A stretch of DNA of 46,637 nt from Magnetovibrio sp. (GCA_026196495.1 JAPHSY010000045.1:1-46637), one strand, 5' to 3'; shown: positions 33,594 through 43,932, numbered from the stretch's first letter. Notes: a model not told the origin generated them from the sequence alone. Made by a program: numbers and translations.

Positions 33594-33841
33594 ACGGTTG
33601 GCAGCGTGCTGTGCGACACGCGTTAAAGAGACACAAACTATGGAACTGCGCCCCTGTTTGAATAAACATTTGATGAGCTAAAACAGTGATTTGCCCGATC
33701 TGTGATTGATTTTACAAGGCTGAAAAGGGTACACCTAATTGTGGGGCCTTTTGTAACGTTGTCGATCTTAACCTTGAGACAATGAAACTGATGCTATGTG
33801 AAAGATATTGTGTGGCATTAAATTTGGGAAACAGCCAAAGC

Positions 33842-35089
33842 ATGAACGGTCGTAATGATGTTGCCCGGTTGGGCTTGAAACTTGTGGCCTTGGGCCTTGG
33901 GGCGGGGGCCTTAATCCCAGCAGTGCTTGTTGTTTTGGGGCTCAACACTGATGTGGTTCTCAGCCCGATGCTGGTTGTCAGTGCTATTGCCATTGGTCTA
34001 GTGGCCGGGGTTATTGCTGCCCTTTTGGTTCGTTCATCGGTTTCATCACGACTGGCCGAGCTGCACGAGGCGGTTGAAGATTTGAGTAATGGGCGGGACT
34101 TGGTATCACTTAGTACGGCAGAAAATAAGGATGGTTTTGGGGAGCTGGCGCGCGCACTTGCAATATTGGATCAAAAAGTCGATGAATTGCGGGTACAGGC
34201 TGAAACCCAGATTGCGAATGTCAGTTCTAAAAATGTTGGAGAAACTGAACATCGCAATACGCTTATGCGTGAGTTTGAAGTCGGTGTCCAAGGCACCATG
34301 GATGATGTGCAAAAAGATACCCAATCTATTCAAGATGCGGCCCGGGCCATGGGAGAAAGTGCAGAATCCAGCTTAGGCCAAGCCCATTCTGCGATTGAGC
34401 TATCTGATGCTGCAGCCCAAGGTGTTGCGGCCGTTGCCATGTCTGCGGAAAGTATGGCGCAAACGGTGCAGCAATTGTCGGAACGCATGCATCGTTCGAA
34501 CAATATGTCGAAAGAGGCGGTCGAGCGGGTCAATCAAGCTGACACGTTGGTTGGTGAGTTGGGCGAGGCAACCTCAAAAATTGAAAGTGTCGCAGAGCTG
34601 ATTATCGATATTGCGGATCAAACCAATATGTTGGCATTGAATGCCACTATCGAAGCAGCACGTGCGGGTGATGCGGGCAAAGGTTTTGCGGTTGTTGCAG
34701 GTGAAGTGAAAAATCTTGCAACGCAAACGGCCAAGGCGACGGATGAAATTTCGGCCAATATTGCTTCGATCCGTGTTGCAGGAGAACGTGCCCGCGCGGC
34801 TATGGAAGATATCAGCAAAGCCATTGCAGAAATCAGCACCATTTCTTCGGATGTGACGGTTGCGGCTGATGAACAACGTGATTCCATTTCCGAAATTTCC
34901 GTGAATGCACGCGAAACTGCAGATGCAACTGGGCAATCACTTAGTTATATCCGAGAAGTCGGTGATGCCATTGAACAAACCGGATTTGCGGCTCATGAAA
35001 TGCTTGCAACCGTGGATGACCTTGCACGGCAGTTGGGTAAGTTGTCAGAACAATCAGATACGTTTGTTGAGCAAATGAGAAAAGGCTAA
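33842..35089 (+). CDS. methyl-accepting chemotaxis protein without periplasmic sensor domain
   Basis: A 415-residue receptor. Two hydrophobic helices (about residues 10-33 and 39-62) are joined by only a few residues, so no ligand domain projects outside. A HAMP-like segment follows ([25 protein letters not shown]), then the long coiled coil. The signalling tip is [37 protein letters not shown]. No CheR-binding pentapeptide ends the protein. It may sense a membrane or cytoplasmic signal. ATG 33842 is chosen; an in-frame ATG at 33782 would add 20 residues with a weak ribosome site. Confidence 0.9.
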   Translation: MNGRNDVARLGLKLVALGLGAGALIPAVLVVLGLNTDVVLSPMLVVSAIAIGLVAGVIAALLVRSSVSSRLAELHEAVEDLSNGRDLVSLSTAENKDGFGELARALAILDQKVDELRVQAETQIANVSSKNVGETEHRNTLMREFEVGVQGTMDDVQKDTQSIQDAARAMGESAESSLGQAHSAIELSDAAAQGVAAVAMSAESMAQTVQQLSERMHRSNNMSKEAVERVNQADTLVGELGEATSKIESVAELIIDIADQTNMLALNATIEAARAGDAGKGFAVVAGEVKNLATQTAKATDEISANIASIRVAGERARAAMEDISKAIAEISTISSDVTVAADEQRDSISEISVNARETADATGQSLSYIREVGDAIEQTGFAAHEMLATVDDLARQLGKLSEQSDTFVEQMRKG

Positions 35090-35186
35090 CAATGTGAGGC
35101 GCTAGTCTGATTGGGCGATCATTCCATTCCTAATAAGATGGCGGAAAGCCTGTTTAAGGGCACCAGCTTTTGGCGAAAGAAAAACC

Positions 35187-36641
35187 GTGCGCTCTTATGG
35201 GATTATACTGGTAGGACTGTTTTGTCTGCTTGCAAGTTCAGATGCTTATGCACTGGATCTCAATGAACAAGACCGTGTATATCTGGATCAAAAGAAACAC
35301 ATTTCCATGTGTGTTGATCCTGATTGGATGCCTTATGAAAGCATTGACAAAAATGGTCAGCACATCGGCATTGCGGCCGATTTTATAGCCCTGATCTCAA
35401 AGGAGATCGAAACCCCAATAGAGCTGGTCCCCACAACATCATGGCAGCAAAGCTTGGGTTTTGCTGAACAGAAAAAGTGCGATATTTTGTCGTTACTCAA
35501 TCAATCGGGTGAACGTGATCAGTTTTTGAATTACACGACACCCTATATTAATGCTGCCGTGGTGTTGGTGGCAAAAGATGATGTTGTTTACCTGAATAGT
35601 TTTAAAGCCCTAAACAGTCAAACCTTGGCTGTGGTGCAAGGGTCTGTTTATGAAACTCACATTCGTAAACATTTTCCAGACGTGCATCTGGTCTATGTTG
35701 AAAGCTTAGACGGTGCCCTAAAACGTGTCTCGCGTGGGGAGGTTTTTGCTGCGGTGGGTTCTTTATTTACCGCTTCCCATCACATACAGAAACTGGGGTT
35801 GAGTAACCTCAAAATTGCGGGTCAAACAGACTTGACTCATAAGCTTCGAATTGGGGTTCGAAAAGACGATTTACAGCTTTTGTCGATTTTGCAAAAAGCT
35901 ATCAATAATATTGATCCAAAACTGCGTAATGAAGTTATCCGCAATTGGTCTTCATTCCGCTTTGAAATGGATACAGACAATTCACGATTATGGCAGATAA
36001 GTCTTATCGTGCTATTGGGTGCTGTATTTGTGGTTTATCGTTATTTGCTGCAAAGACGGTTTAATCTTCGTTTGAAAATTAATAATAAAGAGCTTCAGCA
36101 CTTGCCGGAAACCGATCAATTGACGGGTGTATATAACCGCAAGAAGACTGATATGCTCCTGCGTGTCGAGCTTGAACGTTCTCAGCGTTATGGCCGCGAT
36201 ATGTCTGTGGTGATGTTTGATTTGGATCACTTTAAATCAATCAATGACACCTATGGTTATCAGGAAGGTGATCGTGTTTTGACCGCAGTAGTGACTATGG
36301 TTAAGGGCCACATGCGTCAACACGACATACTGGGGCGTTGGGGTGGTGAAGAGTTTTTGGTTTTGTGCCCGGAAACAGATTTGCAAGGTGCAAGGGAGCT
36401 TGCCGAAAACTTATGTGCAGAATTTGCCAAGATGAATTTTGGGAAGATTGGCGTTGTAACTGCAAGTTTTGGTGTAGCGCAAAATACCGCGACAGATGAC
36501 GCCAGACGCCTTATCCGCCGTGCTGATGATGCACTTTCCAATGCAAAACAATCGGGCCGAAATCGTGTGTGCGTTTTCAAGCCCGTCCTCACCCGTGCCG
36601 ATGGTGTCCAGCTGGATGAAGACGGGCCGTTTGTTGCGTAA
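35187..36641 (+). CDS. diguanylate cyclase with periplasmic solute-binding sensor domain
   Basis: A 484-residue membrane enzyme. A signal peptide (SYGIILVGLFCLLASSDAYA) precedes a type-3 solute-binding domain of about 230 residues (SMCVDPDWMPYESIDKNGQHIGIAADFI). A transmembrane helix (ISLIVLLGAVFVVYRYLL) leads to the GGDEF domain (from about DQLTGVYNRKK). The active site is GGEEF at residues 386-390, and RQHD at 377-380 is a correctly spaced inhibitory I-site. It should make c-di-GMP, with product inhibition. GTG at 35187 is the start. It lies between two receptor genes, convergent with the second. Confidence 0.92.
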   Translation: MRSYGIILVGLFCLLASSDAYALDLNEQDRVYLDQKKHISMCVDPDWMPYESIDKNGQHIGIAADFIALISKEIETPIELVPTTSWQQSLGFAEQKKCDILSLLNQSGERDQFLNYTTPYINAAVVLVAKDDVVYLNSFKALNSQTLAVVQGSVYETHIRKHFPDVHLVYVESLDGALKRVSRGEVFAAVGSLFTASHHIQKLGLSNLKIAGQTDLTHKLRIGVRKDDLQLLSILQKAINNIDPKLRNEVIRNWSSFRFEMDTDNSRLWQISLIVLLGAVFVVYRYLLQRRFNLRLKINNKELQHLPETDQLTGVYNRKKTDMLLRVELERSQRYGRDMSVVMFDLDHFKSINDTYGYQEGDRVLTAVVTMVKGHMRQHDILGRWGGEEFLVLCPETDLQGARELAENLCAEFAKMNFGKIGVVTASFGVAQNTATDDARRLIRRADDALSNAKQSGRNRVCVFKPVLTRADGVQLDEDGPFVA

Positions 36642-36651
36642 CCTTCTTTTT

Positions 36652-39582
36652 TTATTCCTTACGAATGTTATCTAGGAAAGTATCTACAGCGCTGCGTAAA
36701 GTTTCCCCTTCTTTCGATAGTTCATTTGCGGCATTAAGAATTTCTGACGCTGATGCACTGGTGATGGATGATGCCTCGGTAACGCCAGAAATGTTTGATG
36801 ATACTTCTCGTGTCCCTTGTGCAGCTTGATCAACATTACGGGCAATTTCTGCTGTTGCAGCCCCTTGTTCTTCAACGGCAGCAGAAATGGAACTGGCGAT
36901 TTCATCCATTTCCATGATGGTTTTGCTAATACCGTTAATGGCAGTGGCAGCCTCCTCAGTGACGTTTTGAACTTGATTGATTTGTGCGCTGATTTCCTCT
37001 GTTGCCTTTGCCGTTTGATTGGCAAGATTCTTAACCTCAGAGGCGACAACCGCAAATCCCTTGCCGGCGTCTCCTGCCCGGGCTGCTTCGATGGTGGCAT
37101 TGAGGGCCAACAGATTGGTTTGTTCGGCAATGTCGGTGATTAGGGCCACGACCTCACCAATTTTATCAACCGAACCAACCATTTCTTCGACAGTTTTTTG
37201 AGTGGTAGAAGCCTGATCGGCAGCATGGTCAGCAATTTTTGATGATTGGGTTACATGACGGGCAATTTCTTGCTCGGAACTGACAAGCTCTTCTGTCGCC
37301 GAAGCCACAGTCTGGACGTTGGCAGAGGATTGCTCTGACGCGGCTGCAACACTCGCGGCTTGCTTTGAGGCCTCTTCCGCCGTAGAGGAGAGTGACGTCG
37401 CCGATGCCTGCAACTCCGTCGCCGCAGAGGACACGGACTGAACCACTTGACCAACACTGCTGTCAAATTGGTCGGCCATATTCAACATTAGTTCGCGTTG
37501 TTCTTGGGCTTTGCGTTCTTCTGCGGCTTTTTGTTCCGCCTCTAAGCGCTTGACCTCAATCGCATTGTCTTTGAACACTTGAACAGCCGCGGCCATTTCG
37601 CCAATTTCATCGGTGCGATTCTGTGATGGAATTTCGGCGTCCAGATTGCCATTGGCCAAAACACCCATGGAATCGGTCATATTGACAACAGGCTTGGCAA
37701 TTGAGGATGCGGTGAAATAGCCAACGCCACCGATGATAACGATGCCAACACCTGCCAAGATCAGCATTAGAGCTTGCATATCGAAAATAGTGGCAAAGGC
37801 TTCGGCTTCGTCAATTTCGGCAATCATGGCCCAAGTGGTGTCACCAATTTTTAACGGTGCAAAGGCGGATAAAACGGGATTGCCATTATAGTCAGTGATA
37901 ATTTTAGATCCGGTCTCTCCGGCTAAGGCGAGCTTGGTGGCTTCGGTATCGACACTTCCGGTTTCGGGATTGGCAAAGGATGCCATAACCGAATGGCCTT
38001 CAGGGTCGAGGAACGAATCAGATCGCATCAAAAGATCTGAGCCCACCAGATAGGTTTCCCCGGTTTCACCCATGCCTTCACGTTGTTGCATCACGAAGTT
38101 GATGGCATCCAGTGACAATTGTAGTGCCACAACCATTTCGGTTTCTTGATCTTCGGGATGTACAATGGGTGCAGCGACAAACGCCGCCGGGGCACCCTTG
38201 GATGGTGCGTAGGGCGCAAAGTCAGAGATGCCAAAGGCATTGGTTTCAAAGACTTTACGTGTGAGCTCACCAAGGTTTGAATCCTTGTATTTGCCGCTGA
38301 TAATGTTGGTTTGATAATCTGGCTCACGGAACGCAGTATAAAAGATGTAGCCGTCGGGCAAAATCAAGAACAAGTCGTAGTAGCCATAGGCGTCCACGTA
38401 TGTTTTGTAAAACTCCTTACCTTCCAAATCGGTAGGGACGAAAGCTTCGGCGACATCAATTTCAGCAAGTACGGCCCAGCTCACACCAAACACATCAATG
38501 CTGTCATATGAGGATAGGACGGGATTGCCGTTGTAGTCGGTGATAATGTCAGAGCCGGACTTGCCAGACAGCGCCAATTGGACGGCTTCTGTGTCGGCTT
38601 TTCCTTTTGAGGGCTCAGCAAAAGATGCGGTGACGGTGTGATGTTTGGGATCAAGGAATGAATCGGAGCGCATCAACATATCCGGCCCAACCAAATAGGT
38701 CTCGCCTGTTTTGCCCAGACCTGTGCGCTCGCTCATGATGGTGTTGATTTTGTCCAAAGGCATTTGAAAAATCAGCATGCCATGACGTTCACCGTTGTGA
38801 TCGAAAATGGGAGTGCCGACAAAACCGGCGGGGGTACCTGCGCTGGGAGCGTAGGGTGCTATATCGGAAAAGGCGAGGGTGCCTGCTACAAAATTTTGAT
38901 CTAGCTTGTTGTAGACCTCTGCCAGTCCTGTGTCTTTCCACTCTCCGTTGGTGAGGTCGGTGCCGAAATCCAATTCTTTGTATACCGTGTAGGCAACTTT
39001 GCCTTCGTGATTGATGAGGAATATATCGTAGTAACCACGTGATAATAGAAGTTCGCGCATCCACGGGTGATACTTTGCATGTGCAGAGTTGTAGAGATGA
39101 TCACCTTCGGCAACGTCCAGTTTATGCTTTTCACCTGTGGGAAAAGAATTGTCAGCAATATAAAGGCGTTGGAGGTCTTCGGTTACGGTTGGGCCAAATT
39201 CATCCCAGCCCGCTTCAAATGCCTCAAGCCCCTCGATCACCATGTGGTTGTTTGCAAGTGTCAGGACGTCATCGCCAATGCCATTTATATAGTTCTGAAT
39301 TTGGCTCTTTTTAATTGCACGAATGGCGTCGAGTTTGGAAAATGCTTCCGTCATCAAACTGGTTGCAGTTTCCGCTAAGACTTCTGTGTCCCCTTGGCGT
39401 TCCTCAAAGAATTTTTCAATTTGGGCCTTCTTAATTCCACGTACACCCTCCAATTGATTGAAAGCTGCGTCCTCGAGTGCGGTGCTGGATTGATTGATAG
39501 AAATAAAACTGATGATAGCAAAAGGCAGGAGGCCAACAGCTAAGAAAGCGGTTATCATTTTTGGTTTTAATCTTAAAGACAT
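36652..39582 (-). CDS. methyl-accepting chemotaxis protein with duplicated sensor region
   Basis: A 976-residue receptor. Transmembrane helix 1 is at about 10-30. A helical segment with two LxxIRxIKKxQI units follows, then two copies of a cache-type sensor unit at about 184-380 and 401-597; both share YYD(I/L)[28 protein letters not shown] and [11 protein letters not shown]. Transmembrane helix 2 is at about 604-625, then HAMP and the signalling domain with tip [36 protein letters not shown] 39582 follows GGAG; an in-frame 39627 start adds 15 basic residues. No CheR pentapeptide ends it. The ligand is unknown. Confidence 0.93.
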   Translation of the reverse strand: MSLRLKPKMITAFLAVGLLPFAIISFISINQSSTALEDAAFNQLEGVRGIKKAQIEKFFEERQGDTEVLAETATSLMTEAFSKLDAIRAIKKSQIQNYINGIGDDVLTLANNHMVIEGLEAFEAGWDEFGPTVTEDLQRLYIADNSFPTGEKHKLDVAEGDHLYNSAHAKYHPWMRELLLSRGYYDIFLINHEGKVAYTVYKELDFGTDLTNGEWKDTGLAEVYNKLDQNFVAGTLAFSDIAPYAPSAGTPAGFVGTPIFDHNGERHGMLIFQMPLDKINTIMSERTGLGKTGETYLVGPDMLMRSDSFLDPKHHTVTASFAEPSKGKADTEAVQLALSGKSGSDIITDYNGNPVLSSYDSIDVFGVSWAVLAEIDVAEAFVPTDLEGKEFYKTYVDAYGYYDLFLILPDGYIFYTAFREPDYQTNIISGKYKDSNLGELTRKVFETNAFGISDFAPYAPSKGAPAAFVAAPIVHPEDQETEMVVALQLSLDAINFVMQQREGMGETGETYLVGSDLLMRSDSFLDPEGHSVMASFANPETGSVDTEATKLALAGETGSKIITDYNGNPVLSAFAPLKIGDTTWAMIAEIDEAEAFATIFDMQALMLILAGVGIVIIGGVGYFTASSIAKPVVNMTDSMGVLANGNLDAEIPSQNRTDEIGEMAAAVQVFKDNAIEVKRLEAEQKAAEERKAQEQRELMLNMADQFDSSVGQVVQSVSSAATELQASATSLSSTAEEASKQAASVAAASEQSSANVQTVASATEELVSSEQEIARHVTQSSKIADHAADQASTTQKTVEEMVGSVDKIGEVVALITDIAEQTNLLALNATIEAARAGDAGKGFAVVASEVKNLANQTAKATEEISAQINQVQNVTEEAATAINGISKTIMEMDEIASSISAAVEEQGAATAEIARNVDQAAQGTREVSSNISGVTEASSITSASASEILNAANELSKEGETLRSAVDTFLDNIRKE

Positions 39583-39990
39583 ACGTGCACACTCCACCAC
39601 TCTTGTGAGGCGACTGGCACGTCTCACGAATTTGTTTCATATCAGCGAAGTAAGCGAATCCCCATTCGCATACTCCCACGGGCATCTATATATAATTAAA
39701 GCATAATATGCTGAAAATGGACAGGCGGAAGCTAATTTTTTAGGTTCAATTTAATGATGCTTAATACATGTTAAAGACGCACTCTGTGAGTGCGTGCACA
39801 CGCGGCAATTATGGGTCATTAAATCAGTGTGCCACCGAGTAAATGTAACGGCAGTTCATATATTGGTGTCTTTTCAATTACAATTAGACTTTAGTCCCAA
39901 AAGATACCTAATCCAAACCCTTGCTTGGGATCGTTCCTGGGCTTAAGTTTGCATCATTATTTTTAACTGTCTTTGATGTGGTGACTTCTA
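39583..39990. other. 408-bp intergenic region with several small dyads
   Basis: Between the divergent receptor and yggT genes. It contains a GCGAAT/ATTCGC hairpin with a CCCC loop (39654-39669) in the probable leader of the receptor gene, the 13-base palindrome AGCATAATATGCT (39700-39712), and an 8-bp perfect hairpin ACGCACTC-TGT-GAGTGCGT (39777-39795) without a T run. No reading frame of interest was seen. Promoters for both neighbours must lie here. Confidence 0.55.
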
Positions 39991-40290
39991 ATGGACGTGG
40001 TTCTGATACCCTTAATGCAAGTGATTAACACGGTGGTTGGTCTATATGTATGGATCGTGGTGGCCGGTGTTGTGCTCAGTTGGTTGACGGCCTTCGGTGT
40101 CCTCAATACCAGCAACAAAGCCGTCTACATGATTGGTGACTTTATTTACCGGGTTACGGAACCTGCATTACGACCGATCCGCAATATCTTGCCGAATATG
40201 GGGGCGGTTGATCTGTCGCCCGTTGCCCTGATCTTGATTTTGATGTTCATACAAAGCTTCCTCAACCAAATGGTCATGAAGCTTGTCTAA
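39991..40290 (+). CDS. YggT-family membrane protein
   Basis: A 99-residue protein with two helical hydrophobic segments: INTVVGLYVWIVVAGVVLSWL and, near the end, VALILILMFIQSFL. The middle YRVTEPALRPIRNILPNMGAVDLSP is the YggT hallmark. Its function is undefined; relatives have been tied to osmotic tolerance and cell-division loci. Its last 8 bases overlap the DUF167 gene, so they are co-translated. Confidence 0.92.
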   Translation: MDVVLIPLMQVINTVVGLYVWIVVAGVVLSWLTAFGVLNTSNKAVYMIGDFIYRVTEPALRPIRNILPNMGAVDLSPVALILILMFIQSFLNQMVMKLV

Positions 40291-40615
40291 TCCCTCGTTT
40301 GTTAAACGAACGGATCAAGGGCTGTGTGTACGTGTGCGTTTGACACCGTCTGGACGGCAAAATGGCATAGATGGCGTGATGAAGGATATGGATGGCGAGA
40401 CTGTTTTAAAAGCCACCGCCACCACCGCCCCTGAAAATGGCAAAGCCAACAAAGCATTGATCAAGCTGCTGGCGAAAGAATGGAAGCTTGCGAAGTCCTC
40501 TGTGGATGTCGTACAAGGCCAGACAAGCCGTAACAAGGTGCTGATGGTCTTGGGAAACGCGGCGGATTTGCACCAAACGATTGGGGCGTGGGCCACTGAA
40601 AAAGGCCTCGCTTAG
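40283..40615 (+). CDS. DUF167/YggU-family protein
   Basis: A 110-residue cytoplasmic protein. CVRVRLTPSGRQNGIDGV and LKATATTAPENGKANKALIKLLAKEW followed by GQTSRNKVLMVLG are the standard DUF167 blocks. Function unknown. The start is probably TTG at 40283, inside the yggT 3' end, since no ATG exists before the conserved core. The yggT-DUF167-folD order is conserved in many alphaproteobacteria. Confidence 0.87.
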   Translation: MSNPSFVKRTDQGLCVRVRLTPSGRQNGIDGVMKDMDGETVLKATATTAPENGKANKALIKLLAKEWKLAKSSVDVVQGQTSRNKVLMVLGNAADLHQTIGAWATEKGLA

Positions 40616-40630
40616 AGGAGATCTCCCCTT

Positions 40631-41542
40631 ATGTCAGAAGCCACCAAAATTGCCAAAAAGATCGATGGCAAAGCCTTTGCCGAAGGCCTGCGCCAACGTG
40701 TTGCCTTAAAAGTTACCAAACTCAAAGGTCAACACGACATCACGCCAGGCTTGGCCGTGGTACTGGTGGGTGAAGACCCAGCATCCCAAGTTTATGTGCG
40801 CAACAAAGGCAAACAAACCGTTGAGGCTGGCATGAACTCGTTTGAGTTCCGCATGGATGAAGACGCCACACAATCTGATTTGGTGGAAATGGTTGAAGAA
40901 CTCAATGCCGATCCAAACGTCCATGGCATCTTGGTGCAACTTCCGTTGCCACGGCACATAGATGAGGCTGAGATTATCAATGCCATTGATCCCAACAAAG
41001 ATGTTGATGGCTTTCATGTTATCAACTCGGGCCGCTTGATGACCGGTCAAGACGCCATGGTGCCATGTACACCGGCGGGCTGCATGATGCTGATCAAAGA
41101 CACCTTGGGTAATGACTTATCCGGCAAGCGTGCCATTGTTGTGGGCCGTTCCAACATTGTTGGCAAGCCCATGGCGCAATTGTTATTGGATGCCAACTGT
41201 ACTGTCACCATCGCTCATTCCCGCACTCAAGATTTACCGGGTGAATGCCAACGTGCTGACATTGTTGTTGCCGCTGTGGGTCGTGCGGAAATGGTCAAGG
41301 GTGATTGGATCAAGCCTGGGGCGTGTGTCATTGATGTCGGCATCAACCGCGTTCCGGCACCGGAAAAGGGTGAGGGCAAAACCCGCTTGGTGGGTGATGT
41401 GGACTATGCGGGTGCGGCTCAAGTCGCGGGCTCCATCACCCCGGTTCCGGGTGGTGTTGGACCTATGACCATCGCGGTGTTGTTGGACAATACGGTTACG
41501 GCGTGCTGTCGCATAAATGGTGTGGATGTTCCCAAAGCTTAA
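40631..41542 (+). CDS. folD: bifunctional methylene-THF dehydrogenase/methenyl-THF cyclohydrolase
   Basis: FolD interconverts methylene-, methenyl- and formyl-tetrahydrofolate for purine and formyl-methionine synthesis. The 303-residue enzyme carries [23 protein letters not shown] with the catalytic Lys, [23 protein letters not shown]-type ([14 protein letters not shown]), [17 protein letters not shown] (NADP fold) and the terminal [20 protein letters not shown]. The ATG at 40631 follows GAGGAG. It is the third gene of the yggT cluster. Confidence 0.97.
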   Translation: MSEATKIAKKIDGKAFAEGLRQRVALKVTKLKGQHDITPGLAVVLVGEDPASQVYVRNKGKQTVEAGMNSFEFRMDEDATQSDLVEMVEELNADPNVHGILVQLPLPRHIDEAEIINAIDPNKDVDGFHVINSGRLMTGQDAMVPCTPAGCMMLIKDTLGNDLSGKRAIVVGRSNIVGKPMAQLLLDANCTVTIAHSRTQDLPGECQRADIVVAAVGRAEMVKGDWIKPGACVIDVGINRVPAPEKGEGKTRLVGDVDYAGAAQVAGSITPVPGGVGPMTIAVLLDNTVTACCRINGVDVPKA

Positions 41543-41573
41543 TAATTTGGCGTATTAAATTTGGGGGGCGGGT

Positions 41574-42080
41574 ATGGAAGTCTTAAGCTATATCCCGGCC
41601 TTTTCTCAAGGCATTGCCGATTTGATTGTGCCGATTCAACGAGATGAGTTCGGCATTGATATTTCCTACGAAGACCAACCTGACCTCAAAGACATCCCCG
41701 GCTTTTATCAAAACGGCATTGGAAACTTCTGGGTTGCGTTAGACGACGGCCAAGTGGTCGGCTCCATCGCGCTCAAAGATATTGGCAACAACCAAGCCGC
41801 ATTGCGCAAAATGTTCGTAGCCCCCAGCCACCGAGGTAGTGATAAAGGCGTCGCGCTGGAACTTTTACAAACTCTACTGGGCCACGCCCGTATGGCTGGT
41901 GTGAAAGAGATTTTCCTTGGTACCACCGCAGAGTTTCTTGCCGCCCATCGTTTTTATGAAAAGCACGGTTTCGATATGATTGAACCTGAAGACCTGCCAT
42001 CAGCCTTTCCGAGAATGGTTGTAGACACAAGGTTTTATCGGATGTCGATCTCGTACGGAATTGACATTGGTAAATGTTAA
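41574..42080 (+). CDS. GNAT-family N-acetyltransferase
   Basis: A 168-residue acetyltransferase. The core strands and acetyl-CoA loop are WVALDDGQVVGSIALKDIGNNQAALRKMFVAPSHRGSDKGVALELLQTLLGHAR, with motif A near SHRGSDKGVA, followed by EIFLGTTAEFLAAHRFYEKHGF. The substrate is unknown. G-rich sequence (GGGGGGCGGG) just before the ATG provides a ribosome site. It follows folD by 31 bases and could be its co-transcribed neighbour. Confidence 0.9.
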   Translation: MEVLSYIPAFSQGIADLIVPIQRDEFGIDISYEDQPDLKDIPGFYQNGIGNFWVALDDGQVVGSIALKDIGNNQAALRKMFVAPSHRGSDKGVALELLQTLLGHARMAGVKEIFLGTTAEFLAAHRFYEKHGFDMIEPEDLPSAFPRMVVDTRFYRMSISYGIDIGKC

Positions 42081-42108
42081 GACTTCCAAGTGTGGTAATT
42101 AATAACCT

Positions 42109-42792
42109 ATGACAAATCTGTTTTTTGCGCTTGCCGTTTTCATTGCCTTTCATATCATCCCAGCCATTGGACCGTTACGCCGTGCGTTGGTGGTTGCTGT
42201 TGGCGTTTGGGTTTATGTGTTGGTGTACTCGGCCCTGTCCATTGCAATTTTGGTTTGGGTTGGCACCGCGTATGTGGAGGCTGACACCGATATTTTGTGG
42301 TCACAGTGGCCGTGGACCCGGTGGGTGCCATTGTTGGTGATGCCGGTGGTGTGCGTGTTGCTGGTGGGGACTTTTAGTGAACCCAATGCGTTGTCCGTAG
42401 GTGTGAAGGCCGACAAGTTCGATCCTAAACATCCGGGTGTTGTGTCCATCACCCGCCATCCCTTGACCTGGGGCATGGTGTTGTGGGCTGGGGCGCATCT
42501 GTTTCCCAATGGCGACAGTTCCTCGTTGATGTTGTTTGGGTTGTTTGCCGTTTTGGGCTTGATAGGTCCGTGGAGTTTGGATCGGAAAAAACGCCAAGAT
42601 TTGGGCGAAGACGAATGGCGCCGTCTCAGTGTGGCAACATCTTCAATCCCGTTTTGGGCAATCATCAGCGGTAAGACCCGCCTGGACTGGCGTAGTATTG
42701 GTTGGAAGCGTCTTACCGTTGCTTTGGCAATCTACCTTGCGCTGATCGGCTTGCATCCGTATCTGATAGGTATGTCACCACTGCCGATTTAA
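42109..42792 (+). CDS. NnrU-family membrane protein
   Basis: A 227-residue protein with about six hydrophobic segments. FIAFHIIPAIGPLRRALV at the start, FDPKHPGVVSITRHPLTWGMVLWAGAHLFPNGD in the middle and LDRKKRQDLGEDEWRRLSVATS are NnrU landmarks. NnrU was first described in denitrifiers and may be a NO-linked isoprenylcysteine-methyltransferase-like protein; its role is unclear, and no nitrite or NO reductase gene is present here. It begins 28 bases after the GNAT stop and ends 10 bases before the efflux permease start. Confidence 0.88.
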   Translation: MTNLFFALAVFIAFHIIPAIGPLRRALVVAVGVWVYVLVYSALSIAILVWVGTAYVEADTDILWSQWPWTRWVPLLVMPVVCVLLVGTFSEPNALSVGVKADKFDPKHPGVVSITRHPLTWGMVLWAGAHLFPNGDSSSLMLFGLFAVLGLIGPWSLDRKKRQDLGEDEWRRLSVATSSIPFWAIISGKTRLDWRSIGWKRLTVALAIYLALIGLHPYLIGMSPLPI

Positions 42793-42802
42793 AAGGTCCT
42801 CT

Positions 42803-43855
42803 ATGGAAACGTTCACTGCAATCTTGCTTGCCACTTGGGATTTGTATCTTGATGCAGCACCGTGGTTGGTCTTTGGTGTGGTGCTGGCGGGATTGCTTCA
42901 TGCGTTGATGCCAGAGGGGATGTTGGCGAAGTGGTTGGGCGGCAACGGCGGGGCTTCGGTTGTTAAGGCTGCACTTGTCGGCGCACCTTTGCCGTTGTGT
43001 TCTTGCGGTGTGATCCCGGCCGCCATTGGCCTGCGCAAAGACGGTGCGTCTAAAGGGGCGACGGTGTCATTTCTCATCAGCACCCCGGAAACCGGACCGG
43101 ACAGTGTTGCCGTCAGCTATGCATTGCTGGGACCATTTATGGCCATCATGCGCCCCGTTGCGGCAATTTTCAGTGCTATCGTCAGCGGTCTTATGACCAA
43201 TGTCTTTGTTGCTGGTGAAACTGATATGAAGCCGCAACCTGAACCGGAATTGTCCTGTGGCTCATGTTGCTCGACCCCCAAATCTGACAAAGAGGACAAG
43301 ACCATCTGGCAGCGTAGTCTTGGTGGCCTCCGCTATGGTTTTAGTGATGTCTTGGATGATTTTGCCTTGTGGTTGGTGATTGGCTTGGGCCTGGCCGGCA
43401 TCATGTTTGTGCTGATAGAACCGGAAACTCTGGGCGCTTATGGATCTGGTATTGGTGCCATGTTGATTATGGCATTGGTGGGTGTACCGATTTTTGTGTG
43501 TGCCACGGCTTCCACCCCAATCGCGGCGGGGCTGATTGCCGTAGGTGTTTCTCCTGGAGCGGCCTTGGTATTTTTGCTGGTGGGGCCAGCGACCAACATT
43601 GCCACCATTGGTGTGGTGGCACGAAACCTTGGGGCGCGAGCCTTAATGGGTTATTTGCTGGGGATTGTGGGCAGTGCTTTGATCGTTGGTCTGGCGACCG
43701 ATGCGGCGCTGAATTATTGGGGCATCAGCGTTCTGGCGGACATGCAAGCGGTCACAGAAACAGTGGCTTATGAACTTAAGCTAGGTTCGGGCCTGATCTT
43801 AGCCCCATTTATTGTGCGGTCTTTATGGGGCGAGGCGAAGCGCCGTATCGGCTGA
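42803..43855 (+). CDS. SO_0444-family Cu/Zn efflux-type permease
   Basis: A 350-residue polytopic permease of the YraQ/ArsP superfamily. The first half has FGVVLAGLLHALMPEGML, PLPLCSCGVIPAAIGLRKDGASKGATVSFLISTPETGPDSVAV and GPFMAIMRPVAAIF. A hydrophilic cytoplasmic loop with the cysteine cluster SCGSCCSTP (about residues 150-158) follows, then FSDVLDDFALWLVIGLGLAG and VGVPIFVCATASTPIAAGLIAVGVSPGAALVFLLVGPATN. The cysteines fit binding of a soft metal ion. The substrate (copper, zinc or arsenic compounds) is inferred from the family. No ArsR or CopR gene is adjacent. Confidence 0.9.
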   Translation: METFTAILLATWDLYLDAAPWLVFGVVLAGLLHALMPEGMLAKWLGGNGGASVVKAALVGAPLPLCSCGVIPAAIGLRKDGASKGATVSFLISTPETGPDSVAVSYALLGPFMAIMRPVAAIFSAIVSGLMTNVFVAGETDMKPQPEPELSCGSCCSTPKSDKEDKTIWQRSLGGLRYGFSDVLDDFALWLVIGLGLAGIMFVLIEPETLGAYGSGIGAMLIMALVGVPIFVCATASTPIAAGLIAVGVSPGAALVFLLVGPATNIATIGVVARNLGARALMGYLLGIVGSALIVGLATDAALNYWGISVLADMQAVTETVAYELKLGSGLILAPFIVRSLWGEAKRRIG

Positions 43856-43903
43856 ATTCTGCCACTTTTTCCATAAGTTACATTTCAAATGCCTAAAAGG
43901 GGT

Positions 43904-43932
43904 TTGACAAACCCAAAAGCATCTTGTACACC
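43904..43932 (+). promoter_or_regulatory. candidate feoAB promoter
   Basis: A perfect TTGACA at 43904-43909 with a 17-base spacer and a weak TACACC -10 at 43927. The Fur-box-like dyad begins 11 bases further on, near the predicted start of transcription. Confidence 0.45.

Noticed and set aside
36641-36657. T-rich run between the converging diguanylate cyclase and receptor genes as a terminator
   Set aside because: I could find no stem before the T run.
42109-43855. Denitrification or NO-response cluster
   Set aside because: Only the NnrU-family gene hints at it; no nir, nor, nos or NnrR-type gene or site was seen.
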